From UBA6772 sp965183875 (GTDB lineage Bacteria > Bacteroidota > Bacteroidia > Flavobacteriales > UBA7430), in NCBI GenBank assembly GCA_965183875.1, contig CBCYMK010000028.1, positions 1 to 64,000 of the forward strand: a stretch of 64,000 nt of DNA. Direction: 5' to 3'. Below the pieces are notes generated by a model that did no database searches, was not told where the DNA came from, and saw only the letters and a program-made list of their open reading frames with translations. Made by a program: the position numbers and the translations under genes. Positions 54,352-63,123 of this stretch are shown in pieces. The number at the start of each line of letters is the position of its first letter. The stretch's first letter is position 1.

Positions 54352-54741
54352 TTATTTTTCAGTAAAACTAATATTATCCATTTTAACCTCAGAGAAAAGA
54401 TCGTCAAAACCGACGCACCTTCCCTTTAGGAGTAAGGTGTCACCAAGATTTATGTTTGCAAAATTAAAAGTGCTATCTATAGAACAGAATATATTGGGTT
54501 GTACGATTATAAATTGCTCATCTAGTTTGCTTAGCCTTCCTTGAAATTTAATAACCTTATTTATAAATTTTTTATTGGCTAGCTCAGGTGTATTATTAAA
54601 CGCTTCGAAAAGTTCTGTACTTGAAATATTGAAATCGGCATTTTCGTTCTGAATATCTCTGTGCTCTTGGTAGAGATAATTATAAGTCAGAAAAATAGTT
54701 GTGAATAGCAATGCCGTAGTGATAAGTACTTTCGTTTTCAT
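54352..54741 (-). CDS. OB-fold (tRNA_anti-like) small protein
   Basis: 129 residues. An N-terminal hydrophobic segment (residues 7-24) looks like a signal anchor, then a helix, then the OB-like domain: KVIKFQGRLSKLDEQFIIVQP, CSIDSTF and GDTLLLKGRCVGFDD. This matches the tRNA_anti-like family of Bacteroidota, whose ligand is not known; the name does not imply tRNA binding. It has its own consensus -7 box and terminator, so it is a single-gene unit. Confidence 0.75.
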   Translation of the reverse strand: MKTKVLITTALLFTTIFLTYNYLYQEHRDIQNENADFNISSTELFEAFNNTPELANKKFINKVIKFQGRLSKLDEQFIIVQPNIFCSIDSTFNFANINLGDTLLLKGRCVGFDDLFSEVKMDNISFTEK

Positions 54742-54766
54742 TCTTGTTTTTTTGTTTAATTCAAAC

Positions 54767-54774
54767 CAAAATTA
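54767..54774 (-). promoter_or_regulatory. -7 box (TAATTTTG) for the OB-fold gene
   Basis: The minus strand reads TAATTTTG, a full consensus match, 25 bp before the ATG at 54741. Confidence 0.45.
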
Positions 54775-54894
54775 ATAAATCTCTTGTTAAAGTAAATGAA
54801 TTCGTTCTCTTATCCTATATAAATGAGTAGCTTCGCTTTGGTGTTGAGTTTTCGAACTCCCCTTAGTAGTAATTGGTCTATAGTATAGTTTAAG

Positions 54895-55266
54895 ATGATG
54901 AAGAAGTTGTTTTTTTTAGTGTGTGTATTGCCTTTGTTTAATGCATGCGACTATGATAATGTAGAGGATTTGTACGGTGTGTCGTCATGCGATACGGAGT
55001 CTGTTTCTTTTACAAATGATATTGTGCCTATAATAGAGAGTCATTGTGTTAGTTGTCATTCGGGCAGCTCTCCATCGGGAAGTTTAGATTTGTTAGATTT
55101 TGAATCACTAAGCGAAAGCGCTCTAAATATTGGAGTTAATGGTTTGCTAAATAGAATTGGGCGTTCGGAAGGTTCTTCTGGAGCAATGCCAACAAACTAC
55201 AAATTAACTGACTGCCAAATAGAGCAAATTAATTCCTGGATAGAACAGGGGCTTATAAATAACTAA
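54895..55266 (+). CDS. Lipoprotein with one c-type heme motif
   Basis: 123 residues. The lipoprotein signal is MMKKLFFLVCVLPLFNAC (Cys18). A heme-c motif CVSCH sits near residues 61-65 after IVPIIESH; a methionine in GAMPTNYKL near 102 could be the second iron ligand. This is the compact cytochrome c domain frequent in Bacteroidota lipoproteins. It probably carries electrons at the periplasmic face of the outer or inner membrane. YceI follows after 2 bp. Confidence 0.8.
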   Translation: MMKKLFFLVCVLPLFNACDYDNVEDLYGVSSCDTESVSFTNDIVPIIESHCVSCHSGSSPSGSLDLLDFESLSESALNIGVNGLLNRIGRSEGSSGAMPTNYKLTDCQIEQINSWIEQGLINN

Positions 55267-55268
55267 TC

Positions 55269-55805
55269 ATGAGAAATTTATTTATTATTTTATGTTTACT
55301 GTCGGTGAGTCCATTGCTAGCCCAAAAATACATGAGCCGTACTGCAGAAGTGTATTTTTTTTCTGATATGGATGCCGTAGAGGTTGTTGAAGCGGTAAAT
55401 AACCAGGTAGGTGCAGTGGTAGACTTAGAAAATGGAAACATAGCCTTTCAAATACAAATGCGTGCTTTTCATTTTGATATTGCTCTAATGGAAGAGCATT
55501 TTAATGAGAATTATATAGAGTCTGAAATCTACCCCAAAGCAACTTTTAGCGGGGCTTTTACAGAAATACCCAATAATTTAGAGACTAAACAATCGCTACT
55601 TATAGTAGGGGTGATTGACTTTCACGGGGTGAAAAAAGAAATGGAAATCCCAGTAAATCTGGTATTAAACGAGGGGGTGTTATTTGGGGACTCAAAGTTT
55701 AATTTACTTTGTTCAGATTTCAATATTGACATTCCTAAAATAGTGTCTGATAAAATATCGAATACAATTGAAGTGACTGTAAAAGCAAGTTTAACAAAAT
55801 TATAA
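55269..55805 (+). CDS. YceI-family lipocalin-like protein
   Basis: 178 residues with signal peptide MRNLFIILCLLSVSPLLAQ. ATFSGAFTEIPNN, GVIDFHGVKKEMEIPVNL and FNLLCSDFNIDIPK give the YceI pattern of a beta-barrel that binds isoprenoid lipids in other bacteria. It may carry a quinone-like lipid. It is the middle gene of a three-gene operon with a cytochrome and a DUF5777 barrel. Confidence 0.9.
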   Translation: MRNLFIILCLLSVSPLLAQKYMSRTAEVYFFSDMDAVEVVEAVNNQVGAVVDLENGNIAFQIQMRAFHFDIALMEEHFNENYIESEIYPKATFSGAFTEIPNNLETKQSLLIVGVIDFHGVKKEMEIPVNLVLNEGVLFGDSKFNLLCSDFNIDIPKIVSDKISNTIEVTVKASLTKL

Positions 55806-55816
55806 AGTGATGAGAT

Positions 55817-56662
55817 ATGTATTACTTTATAGCTCTTTTGGTGAGCACTCCGCTAGTGGCTCAAGACGATTTGTTTTCTCTTTTAGGAACAGACAATGAC
55901 AATAGTGAAGTACGTGCTATCTTTAAAGGTACTCGGATTATAAATGGCCAGTCTATAGAAATTCCATCTAAAGGAGATTTACAGTTTGTTATAGCACATC
56001 GTTTTGGTACGATTAATAGTGGAGCATATGAGTTGTGGGGGATAGATCAATCGCAAATGCGTATGTCTTTCGATTATGGCTTGTCTGATAATATAGCAAT
56101 TGGTGTTGCTAGAAACTCATTTCAGAAAACATACGAAGCTTCAGTAAAAGCAAAATTATTGAAACAGAAATCTCATAATGGGAGCCCTGTTTCTATTGGT
56201 TTTTATCAAGCTGTTTTTGTGAATTCTTTAAAATGGTTACAGCCAGAAAGAGAAAATTTATTTAGTTCTCGGCTGTCTTATGCCTACCAACTTATGGTTG
56301 CTAGGAAGTTTAGCAAAGCCTTTAGTTTGCAACTTACTCCAACATTTATTCATAGGAATTTGGTTGAATTTAATTCTATTCCGAATGATTTTTTAGCTCT
56401 AGGAATTGGCGGTCGTTATAAATTAACTAGGCGTATTTCTGTAAATGCAGAATATTTTTACCAAAACAGACCTGAAGAAAATTATACGAATTCACTATCG
56501 CTAGGATTTGATATAGAAACTGGAGGCCATGTGTTTCAATTACACATTACCAATTCTCAAGGGATGTTTGAAAGGGCTTTTATTGGTGAAACTATCGGAG
56601 ATTGGTCTGCCGGTGACTTGTATTTTGGTTTTAATATTTCGAGAGTCTTTAGCTTAAATTAA
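55817..56662 (+). CDS. DUF5777 family beta-barrel protein
   Basis: 281 residues. A short signal peptide (MYYFIALLVSTPLVAQ) is visible. FKGTRIINGQSIEIPSKGDLQFVIAHRFG and MRMSFDYGLSDNIAIGVARNS are typical of DUF5777, an outer-membrane barrel family often next to cytochromes and YceI proteins. The end FGFNISRVFSLN is a barrel-like last strand. It starts 11 bp after yceI; a terminator follows. Confidence 0.88.
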   Translation: MYYFIALLVSTPLVAQDDLFSLLGTDNDNSEVRAIFKGTRIINGQSIEIPSKGDLQFVIAHRFGTINSGAYELWGIDQSQMRMSFDYGLSDNIAIGVARNSFQKTYEASVKAKLLKQKSHNGSPVSIGFYQAVFVNSLKWLQPERENLFSSRLSYAYQLMVARKFSKAFSLQLTPTFIHRNLVEFNSIPNDFLALGIGGRYKLTRRISVNAEYFYQNRPEENYTNSLSLGFDIETGGHVFQLHITNSQGMFERAFIGETIGDWSAGDLYFGFNISRVFSLN

Positions 56663-56705
56663 TATAGACTTAGCTTATTGCTAATTACTTAATTTTGTTT
56701 ACTTT

Positions 56706-56738
56706 AGAGTGAGTTTCATGGAGGCTCACTCTTTTTTT
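56706..56738 (+). terminator. Terminator of the cytochrome-YceI-DUF5777 operon
   Basis: AGAGTGAG and CTCACTCT form an 8-bp stem with a loop of about 11 bases, followed by seven T. Confidence 0.85.
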
Positions 56739-56792
56739 GTTTTATTCTTATGAAGAAAAAACAAGCCTAATAGAATAATTAAATATAATAAT

Positions 56793-59477
56793 ATGAAAAT
56801 CTCAATCTACGCATTGCTCAGCTTCTCATTTTTAATAATTTCTTCCGCTGTTTATTCACAAGTTATATGGACTGAAGATTTTGAATCCTATTCTGTAGGA
56901 ACTGGTTATATGGGTTCTAGTGATCCTGTGGCAGCTATCCCTAGTGGAGATTATCCAAGTGCTGTTTCAAAATGGTCTGTAGATACTTCTTCGGCCCAGC
57001 TTACAGCAAATTCCGATTGGCTTTCAGTACAGTTAGATGCTGTGGGTAATAAGGTGTTCGAGTGTAGAGATTCTGACGGGGAGTTTGTATGGTCTTCAGA
57101 AGTTATCTCAATCGCCGGATATTTAGATATTGTATTACAGGTGTTAATTACTGAAGTCTCCGATCTGGAATCTACCGATTATATAAATGTTTATTATAAA
57201 CTAGATGGTGGGGTAGAGTTGTTGTTTGATACTAATGGTGCTAATTCTAACGACTTTACTAGTCGTATTGCAAAGCATGAGAACCTAACAGGTAGTACTA
57301 TTCAAATAATTATCAAAGGAAAAAATACCGCTGGTACAGAGAAAATTAGATTTGATGATGTCCTTATAGCAGAAAAAAGCTTACTTATTACTGAGGTTTC
57401 TTCTCCTTCGGACAATAGTTCTGCATCGTATATTGAACTTCAAAATAACTCTAATCACCTATTGGATTTCAATACAGATACCTACTATTTGTCCATGCAA
57501 TCAAATGGTGGAGATTGGGTAGATGTGTTATTAACAGGCAGTCTCTGCGCAGGATGTGTAACTTTATATGCCAAGTCCTCTACTTCGTTTAGTGCTGCTT
57601 ATGGTTTTGCTCCACCTAATGCCGATTCTTTAATTATTGGCGATGGTAATGATGCTTATTTTGTTTTCTACAATGGTAACCACAGTACAGGTGCTGTTGT
57701 TGATGCTTTTGGAACATTCAATACAGATGGAGCGGGAGCCTTATGGGAGTATACAAATAGTAGAGCTGTAAGAGATACTTCGACTGTTGTGGGACTTCCT
57801 ATATGGCGTTCTTCCGAGTGGACTATAAATATAGCAGCTTCTGCAGCTATGAGTCCTGGGGCATTAGAAAATGAGTTTAGGTATTTCAATTCCATCTGGC
57901 ATCCTCAAGCTATTGCACCCTCTTTAAATTCAGGTAGTTATTCTGTAATAGTTCAAGAAGGTGAAGTTTCGATAAGTGAATCGATTTTATGTTCCAGCCT
58001 TACCGTATTTCCTTCTACTATACTCAACATAAATCCTGGCCTTGGTGCTTCTGTAAGTAGCGATTGTGTAAATGAAGGGACTTTAAATATAATTTCTGAC
58101 ACTTTAAGTAGTGGTTCTCTTATTGTTTCTGGTGAATGCTCTGGAAATTTAAATTACCAATTATATACAACGGGTGGCGTGTCCAGCCCTTGGCATTTAA
58201 TATCCTCACCCTTAAAAGGAACTGCTATTAATGGTTTTGTTACAAATCCAGCAAACAGCATTCAAAGTTCCGTCAGTAATAACTATGGACTTGCCGAGTA
58301 TAATACTAGTACTGCTGCTTGGAATTATTTTCATAATGGGCTTGGTGAAAGCCCTAATATAGCAATATCTAATGCTGGGGATTTTCAAGATGCTAAAGGT
58401 TATTCTATTCTTAGGTCCTCTTCAGGGGTTGTTCATTTTTCAGGCCTTTTGAATACTGTTGACCAATCGATCTCTATAGATGGATCGAAGTGGAATTTAA
58501 TAGGTAATCCATATCCTGGATTTGTGAGTGTAAATTCTAATGCCTCTTCAGTTGATAATTTAATAAATACCAATTCCACACTTATAGATCCTTTTTTTCA
58601 AGCGGTTTATATTTGGGATTCTTCCCTTTCAAATTATACAGTGGTAAATCAGGCAAGCCCTGCTACATATTTAGCGCCAGGTCAGGCAGTTTTTGTATTA
58701 GCTAGCTCAAGTGGGGGAACGTATAGTTTCCCTGTTTCACAACTAAATCACCAAACAGGCGATTGGTTTGAGCGAAATGCGGTAGAAAGTTATCCCAGTA
58801 TTGAGTTATTTGTAAATGCTGTAGATTTCTCTAGTAAAACTGCTGTGAAATTTATAGAAAATAAAAGTATAGGTTTAGATCAAGGATATGATGCCGGTAG
58901 GTTTTCTTCCTCCTTAGATGATTTTTTTGTAGCTACCAATTTAGTTGATGGTACTGCCCCAGAAATTGATTTAGCTGTGCAGTGTCTACCTGCCTTAAAT
59001 CATGATAATTTGTACAGTATTCCTATTGTTCTTAATTCTGATGTTGAAAGAGATCTTACCATTCAACTAAATTTACAAAATATCCCAGAGGGCTTTGAAT
59101 TCTATTTGGTAGATCAGTTAACAAATACTTCTACAAATTTAAGCGCTAATGCAAGTACTTATTCTTGCCTTGTTGATCAGTCTACTTATGCTAGCAATCG
59201 GTTTTCGCTTAGCGTAGTTTCTACTAGTAGTATTGGTTTGGAAGAAGTCAAAACTATTCCTTTTTTCATCTATTCTGGTGTTACTTTATCATGCCTACAG
59301 ATACCAAAAGAATTCCTTCATAAGGCTAGGGTGTCGGTTTATACTATTCAAGCTTCTCTTATTTACAATTCTAAAATTGTTTCAAATTCCTTGTATTTAC
59401 CAAAACTCCCTACTGGAATTTATCTTATCCGTTTAGAACATGAAAATTCCGTGGTTATAGGAAAGCTAAAAATTTAG
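56793..59477 (+). CDS. T9SS protein with lamin-tail domain
   Basis: 894 residues with signal peptide MKISIYALLSFSFLIISSAVYSQ. Residues about 25-195 form a beta-sandwich (WTEDFESYSVGTGY start; ends GTEKIRFDDVLIAEK). A lamin-tail domain covers about 198-350 (LLITEVSSPSDNSSASYIEL, SLIIGDGNDAYFVFY, RSSEWTIN). The next 400 residues have repeats such as WHLISSPLKG and WNLIGNPYPGFVSV. The end is a T9SS sorting domain (ARVSVYTIQASLIYN, LPTGIYLIRLEHE). It is a surface protein of unknown ligand. It is a single gene, between the terminator at 56738 and the HPr-kinase-like gene. Confidence 0.85.
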   Translation: MKISIYALLSFSFLIISSAVYSQVIWTEDFESYSVGTGYMGSSDPVAAIPSGDYPSAVSKWSVDTSSAQLTANSDWLSVQLDAVGNKVFECRDSDGEFVWSSEVISIAGYLDIVLQVLITEVSDLESTDYINVYYKLDGGVELLFDTNGANSNDFTSRIAKHENLTGSTIQIIIKGKNTAGTEKIRFDDVLIAEKSLLITEVSSPSDNSSASYIELQNNSNHLLDFNTDTYYLSMQSNGGDWVDVLLTGSLCAGCVTLYAKSSTSFSAAYGFAPPNADSLIIGDGNDAYFVFYNGNHSTGAVVDAFGTFNTDGAGALWEYTNSRAVRDTSTVVGLPIWRSSEWTINIAASAAMSPGALENEFRYFNSIWHPQAIAPSLNSGSYSVIVQEGEVSISESILCSSLTVFPSTILNINPGLGASVSSDCVNEGTLNIISDTLSSGSLIVSGECSGNLNYQLYTTGGVSSPWHLISSPLKGTAINGFVTNPANSIQSSVSNNYGLAEYNTSTAAWNYFHNGLGESPNIAISNAGDFQDAKGYSILRSSSGVVHFSGLLNTVDQSISIDGSKWNLIGNPYPGFVSVNSNASSVDNLINTNSTLIDPFFQAVYIWDSSLSNYTVVNQASPATYLAPGQAVFVLASSSGGTYSFPVSQLNHQTGDWFERNAVESYPSIELFVNAVDFSSKTAVKFIENKSIGLDQGYDAGRFSSSLDDFFVATNLVDGTAPEIDLAVQCLPALNHDNLYSIPIVLNSDVERDLTIQLNLQNIPEGFEFYLVDQLTNTSTNLSANASTYSCLVDQSTYASNRFSLSVVSTSSIGLEEVKTIPFFIYSGVTLSCLQIPKEFLHKARVSVYTIQASLIYNSKIVSNSLYLPKLPTGIYLIRLEHENSVVIGKLKI

Positions 59478-59594
59478 GTTAATTTAGGAGGGTTCGTTCT
59501 GTTTAGTTAAATTCCCACTTAAATCTTTTAGCTCACATAAGTGAGTATTGCACCCAAAATACGAGTTTAAATTTCGGTTACTAATCGCATTGAT

Positions 59595-60698
59595 ATGAAT
59601 TATCTGAGTAAGAAAATTGGATCTGAGGTAGTCTTATGGTTTCAAGAATCCAATAAATATTTGGTTTTTGAAACTCTATTTTATGAGGTTTTTAAAATAA
59701 TTGACACCCTTTCTATACTTCAAGCTAAGTCGCGTTTAACCGAAGATATGGGGTTTAACGACTTACAAGTAACCGACTCTTTTGATGCTTATGTAGCTAT
59801 TGAAAAACAATTGAGTATAACAGAAAAAAGCACTACTAAGTTACCTGCTCTAAGACCTCCTGTAAAATGGCAAAGTACTCATTATTATAATGTGTATAAC
59901 TGTGTGTTTAAAATTAGGTATTCTAGTTCATTTTCAATGGAGTTGGTCCATCCTAAATTCGCTCACCTAAAGAGTGAAAAACATTCCCATTTTGCGCTCG
60001 AAGTCGATGTTGTTCAGTTGGATTCATCTATTGCATTGTATATAAATAATAAACATGTTAATACCTGGTCTATAAAAGATGCCTCTTTGCTCCAGGGTAA
60101 ATTTGCAATGGAGTTACTTAATACAGTCCATTCAAAAAGTGCTTCAAACTGGATGGCTGTTTTACATGCTTCTGCTGTGTATAAAAAGGACAAAACTGTG
60201 CTCTTTTTAGGGGAGTCTGGATCCGGGAAAAGTACGGCTACTGCTTTGTCTATATTAAATGGCTATCATTTATTAGCCGATGATTTTGTGCCTCTCGAAT
60301 CAAACTCTCATTTGTTGTATTCTTTCCCAGCAGCAATTTCTATTAAAGAACCTATGTTGGTAAAGATGGAAAAGGTTTTTCCGAGCCTAAAAAACTCATT
60401 GTTAAGAGTGAAAAATGAGCAGGTAAACTATAAATATCTCTACCCAATAAACGATTCTAATTTACCACAGCGAAAACCTGCAAATGCTTTGATTTTTATA
60501 CAGTATACTGTGGGCGCTACAACTTCCTTAAATCGTTTATCTACTAAGCAAACTCTTGAGCTTTTAGTTCCCGACTCTTGGATTTCTGCGAATGAAAAAC
60601 AGGTGTGCTCCTTTTTAGATTGGATTGCTAAAATTCCCTCTTATAGTCTTGAGTATTCGGACGATGTTGAACTTATAAACATTGTAAATGACCTATAA
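59595..60698 (+). CDS. HPr-kinase-like P-loop protein
   Basis: 367 residues. The kinase core lies at about 195-300: WMAVLHASAVYKKDKTVLF, the Walker A loop GESGSGKST near 206-214 and LLADDFVPLE (Walker B-like). This is the C-terminal domain arrangement of HprK/P, but the N-terminal 180 residues are unlike HprK and hold a beta-sheet-like domain of unknown type. Such proteins are encoded in lasso-peptide and exopolysaccharide clusters and may phosphorylate a peptide or protein. It overlaps the nucleotidyltransferase gene by 11 bp. An HPr protein is not seen in the window. Confidence 0.78.
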   Translation: MNYLSKKIGSEVVLWFQESNKYLVFETLFYEVFKIIDTLSILQAKSRLTEDMGFNDLQVTDSFDAYVAIEKQLSITEKSTTKLPALRPPVKWQSTHYYNVYNCVFKIRYSSSFSMELVHPKFAHLKSEKHSHFALEVDVVQLDSSIALYINNKHVNTWSIKDASLLQGKFAMELLNTVHSKSASNWMAVLHASAVYKKDKTVLFLGESGSGKSTATALSILNGYHLLADDFVPLESNSHLLYSFPAAISIKEPMLVKMEKVFPSLKNSLLRVKNEQVNYKYLYPINDSNLPQRKPANALIFIQYTVGATTSLNRLSTKQTLELLVPDSWISANEKQVCSFLDWIAKIPSYSLEYSDDVELINIVNDL

Positions 60699-61797
60699 AG
60701 ACGCCCTTTTTTTTATTGCTGATTGCTTGCGGCTTAAAGTGAATGAATCTCATAAAGATACCCTTCTTAAGAAAATGGTTTCTAAAGAGGTGCAATGGGA
60801 GCGTGTGGTACAATTAGCTTCTAGTCATTTAGTGTTGCCGCTATTATATATCCGATTTAGAGATGCTCAACTACTTACTCAGCTCCCAGGTGATTTACAA
60901 GAATACCTCAAAGAAATATACCAATTAAATAAAACTAGAAATACAGTTGCTTTAAAAGAGATAAAAGCGTTAAATGAAATTTTTCATAAGCATGGTGTTC
61001 AGGTAATCTACCTAAAAGGAGCTGCTCATTTATTAAAGGGTATGTATGAGGATATTGGGGAGCGTATGATTGGTGATATTGACCTATTGGTAGAGCCTTC
61101 AAAAATGGAATTTACAGCCAATATACTTATGGAGTCGGGTTTTACCCCACTTGCAAAATACCAGGCCTCTTTATTTACGCTCACCAAACACTACCCTAGG
61201 TTGGTTCATCCTTCGAGAGATATGGCTGTAGAAATTCACAAAGATGTGATACAGAATATTCGGGATAGAAAACTGGTTTTTAAGGATTACGATAAGGAAA
61301 AAATTGGCTTAGATAATTTTTTTATCCCCAGTACTAAACACCTTATAATTCACAATATTTTAAACACCCAAATTAACGATTTAGGATGGCTGCTGTCTAG
61401 TATAAACTTACGCCAACAATACGATTTATTGCTACTGTCTGAGGAAGAGAAAGTTGAAGAGGTGATCGAATCTTTCGGTTATTTTGAGTCTATTATGAAA
61501 TCCTATTTGATAAGAACTGCTGTAGTGTTTTGTGATGTACCTCAGTTGGCTTATAAAAATAGTTTCCGCTCGTGTGTGCTGGTATTCCTCCTTCTTCAAC
61601 GTTTTAATTTCCCCCGATTATTTAAGTTTAGTATTCGATTGCGCTATATAGTTTATAGGATGATAAGCGATAGTAAGCGCTTAGTTTCAAATATGTCTCA
61701 GCCCTTATTGCGCAAAGAAATAGTAAGCCATTTTACCGACGCGAATTGGGTCAAAAACTATTTCATTAAAGCCTTCAAGAAATTGAAATCCTTCTAG
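60688..61797 (+). CDS. Nucleotidyltransferase-family protein (PF14907 type)
   Basis: 369 residues. The polymerase-beta-like motif MIGDIDLLVEPSKM near 127-140 carries the DxD pair, with LKGAAHLLKGMY upstream and a histidine-rich region VHPSRDMAVEIHKDVI that fits the uncharacterised NTP_transf_5 family. Helices occupy the C-terminal half. It is translationally coupled to the HPr-kinase-like gene. The two families recur together in bacterial peptide clusters; a nucleotide-transfer reaction on a partner protein is an inference. Confidence 0.78.
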   Translation: MTYKDALFFIADCLRLKVNESHKDTLLKKMVSKEVQWERVVQLASSHLVLPLLYIRFRDAQLLTQLPGDLQEYLKEIYQLNKTRNTVALKEIKALNEIFHKHGVQVIYLKGAAHLLKGMYEDIGERMIGDIDLLVEPSKMEFTANILMESGFTPLAKYQASLFTLTKHYPRLVHPSRDMAVEIHKDVIQNIRDRKLVFKDYDKEKIGLDNFFIPSTKHLIIHNILNTQINDLGWLLSSINLRQQYDLLLLSEEEKVEEVIESFGYFESIMKSYLIRTAVVFCDVPQLAYKNSFRSCVLVFLLLQRFNFPRLFKFSIRLRYIVYRMISDSKRLVSNMSQPLLRKEIVSHFTDANWVKNYFIKAFKKLKSF

Positions 61798-61803
61798 ACT
61801 TTT

Positions 61804-62775
61804 TTAAATACATAAACTCGTTAGTACCCCAAAAATAAAAAGGTATAAACTGAGGTTTAGCCAAAAATTGGTTCTCTTATAATAGTAGTAATTACTAATA
61901 AGTATTGAACAGGGTAGCGCTAAGATTTGTAATTTACTACTGTAAGGGCTTGGGTCTATTAGTAGGTATAGACCTTGAAATAGTAGAAGCCACAAAATTA
62001 ATATAAATGATTTTCTAGCTATAATTTTCTTTTTCCTCAAGCTAGTCAATACTTCAATAAATGTCCTTCCTACAATACTGCTGTAAATTAAAATTCGGAC
62101 TATATCTATACGACTAAAGGTGCTGCTGATGTGGTCTTTTGTAATGAATGAAAATAAATTTGAAAAACTAGAGTTTGGAATTCCAAAATAAATCCCCAGG
62201 CTTAGCCAAATTACTAATGGTGTTAAAATACCGAGTAAACTCAAAACCCAGTACCTCCACTCTCCTAAAGAAAATATAGACATGCCAATCCAAGATAATG
62301 GAATGAATACCATAAATGGTGGATGTATTAGTGTGGCTACACTTAAAAAGAAAGTACTTTCGAAAACTTGTGTATGGGTATTGTTCTCTAAATAGCAAGT
62401 AACTATTTTTGTTAGTGCAACAATAACAAATAGTAGGGCAACAAAACTCGGACTCAACTGTCTATATTCGGTTGCTACGCTGCTAAGTAAGACAAAAAAT
62501 AGTGCAGGGTAAAAAGTGTTTGTCGAAAAAATACGCTGTCCTACCATTAATTTATTTACCAGTATAGCTTCCCAGAATATAATCGCTCCAGCAAATAGAC
62601 GAAGTAAAATAGGATAGTGTTTTAATGGGTTAAAAATAAGGTCGAATAAGGGAGATGAGCTCCAATTTGAACTCATGCTTTCTGTACTGTATCCTATAAT
62701 CCATAGAGTTATAGACAATACAAAAACACTCACTACAGAAAGTACTTGAGTATGTCGAAATAAATTTACTATCAT
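61804..62775 (-). CDS. DUF6427 membrane protein
   Basis: 323 residues from the ATG at 62775 (MIVNLFRHTQVLSVVSVF); an in-frame ATG at 62832 would add 19 residues that lie across the divergent promoter. About ten hydrophobic segments span the length, as in the DUF6427 family of Flavobacteriia; SLSVGSVFVLSIT-like first helix, and LIHPPFMVFIPLSWIGMSIF. The function is unknown. It is divergent from the DUF6341 gene, the pairing usual for these two families. Confidence 0.85.
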   Translation of the reverse strand: MIVNLFRHTQVLSVVSVFVLSITLWIIGYSTESMSSNWSSSPLFDLIFNPLKHYPILLRLFAGAIIFWEAILVNKLMVGQRIFSTNTFYPALFFVLLSSVATEYRQLSPSFVALLFVIVALTKIVTCYLENNTHTQVFESTFFLSVATLIHPPFMVFIPLSWIGMSIFSLGEWRYWVLSLLGILTPLVIWLSLGIYFGIPNSSFSNLFSFITKDHISSTFSRIDIVRILIYSSIVGRTFIEVLTSLRKKKIIARKSFILILWLLLFQGLYLLIDPSPYSSKLQILALPCSILISNYYYYKRTNFWLNLSLYLFIFGVLTSLCI

Positions 62776-62789
62776 GTGGTAAAAATATG

Positions 62790-62797
62790 TATTTTTG
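62790..62797 (+). promoter_or_regulatory. -7 box (TATTTTTG) for the DUF6341 gene
   Basis: TATTTTTG is a full consensus match, 27 bp before the ATG at 62825. A TATTTTTA box on the minus strand (62780-62787) could serve the divergent DUF6427 gene. Confidence 0.45.
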
Positions 62798-62824
62798 TGC
62801 TCGTTAAGAAAAACATTTACACTT

Positions 62825-62986
62825 ATGAACAATTTACTTTACACCATCGGTGATTTATTTGAAGCAACTTTTGAAATACTTGAAGCTGCAGGGAATGTGC
62901 CAAACGTTTTAATAGTTATTGTTGGGACTGGAGCTTTAGCATTCTGTATGAAAGTTGTGACAGCCGACAAAAATATTTGTGAATAG
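62825..62986 (+). CDS. DUF6341 small membrane protein
   Basis: 53 residues: MNNLLYTIGDLFEATFEILEAAGNV, then one membrane helix (VLIVIVGTGALAFCMKVV). DUF6341 proteins of Flavobacteriia have this layout and lie next to DUF6427. An upstream in-frame ATG (62795) overlaps the -7 box, so the shorter start is chosen. A terminator follows. The role is unknown. Confidence 0.82.
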   Translation: MNNLLYTIGDLFEATFEILEAAGNVPNVLIVIVGTGALAFCMKVVTADKNICE

Positions 62987-63005
62987 TTAATTGGCTATTT
63001 CACAG

Positions 63006-63040
63006 CAAAAAAAGGCGTCCTAATTAGGACGCCTTTTTTG
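63006..63040 (+). terminator. Terminator after the DUF6341 gene
   Basis: GGCGTCCTAATTAGGACGCC is a perfect 20-bp palindrome flanked by seven A and six T, about 25 bp after the stop. Confidence 0.9.
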
Positions 63041-63123
63041 GTTATACACACTTTAGTATGTGTTTTTTGCTACTTCTATAATTTGTTTAACTTTATTTTT
63101 TTAAAAATCCATCTTAGATTATA

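Noticed and set aside
63006..63040. Perfect palindrome as an attachment site or operator
   Set aside because: The A/T-flanked 20-bp palindrome directly after a stop codon is best explained as a bidirectional terminator.
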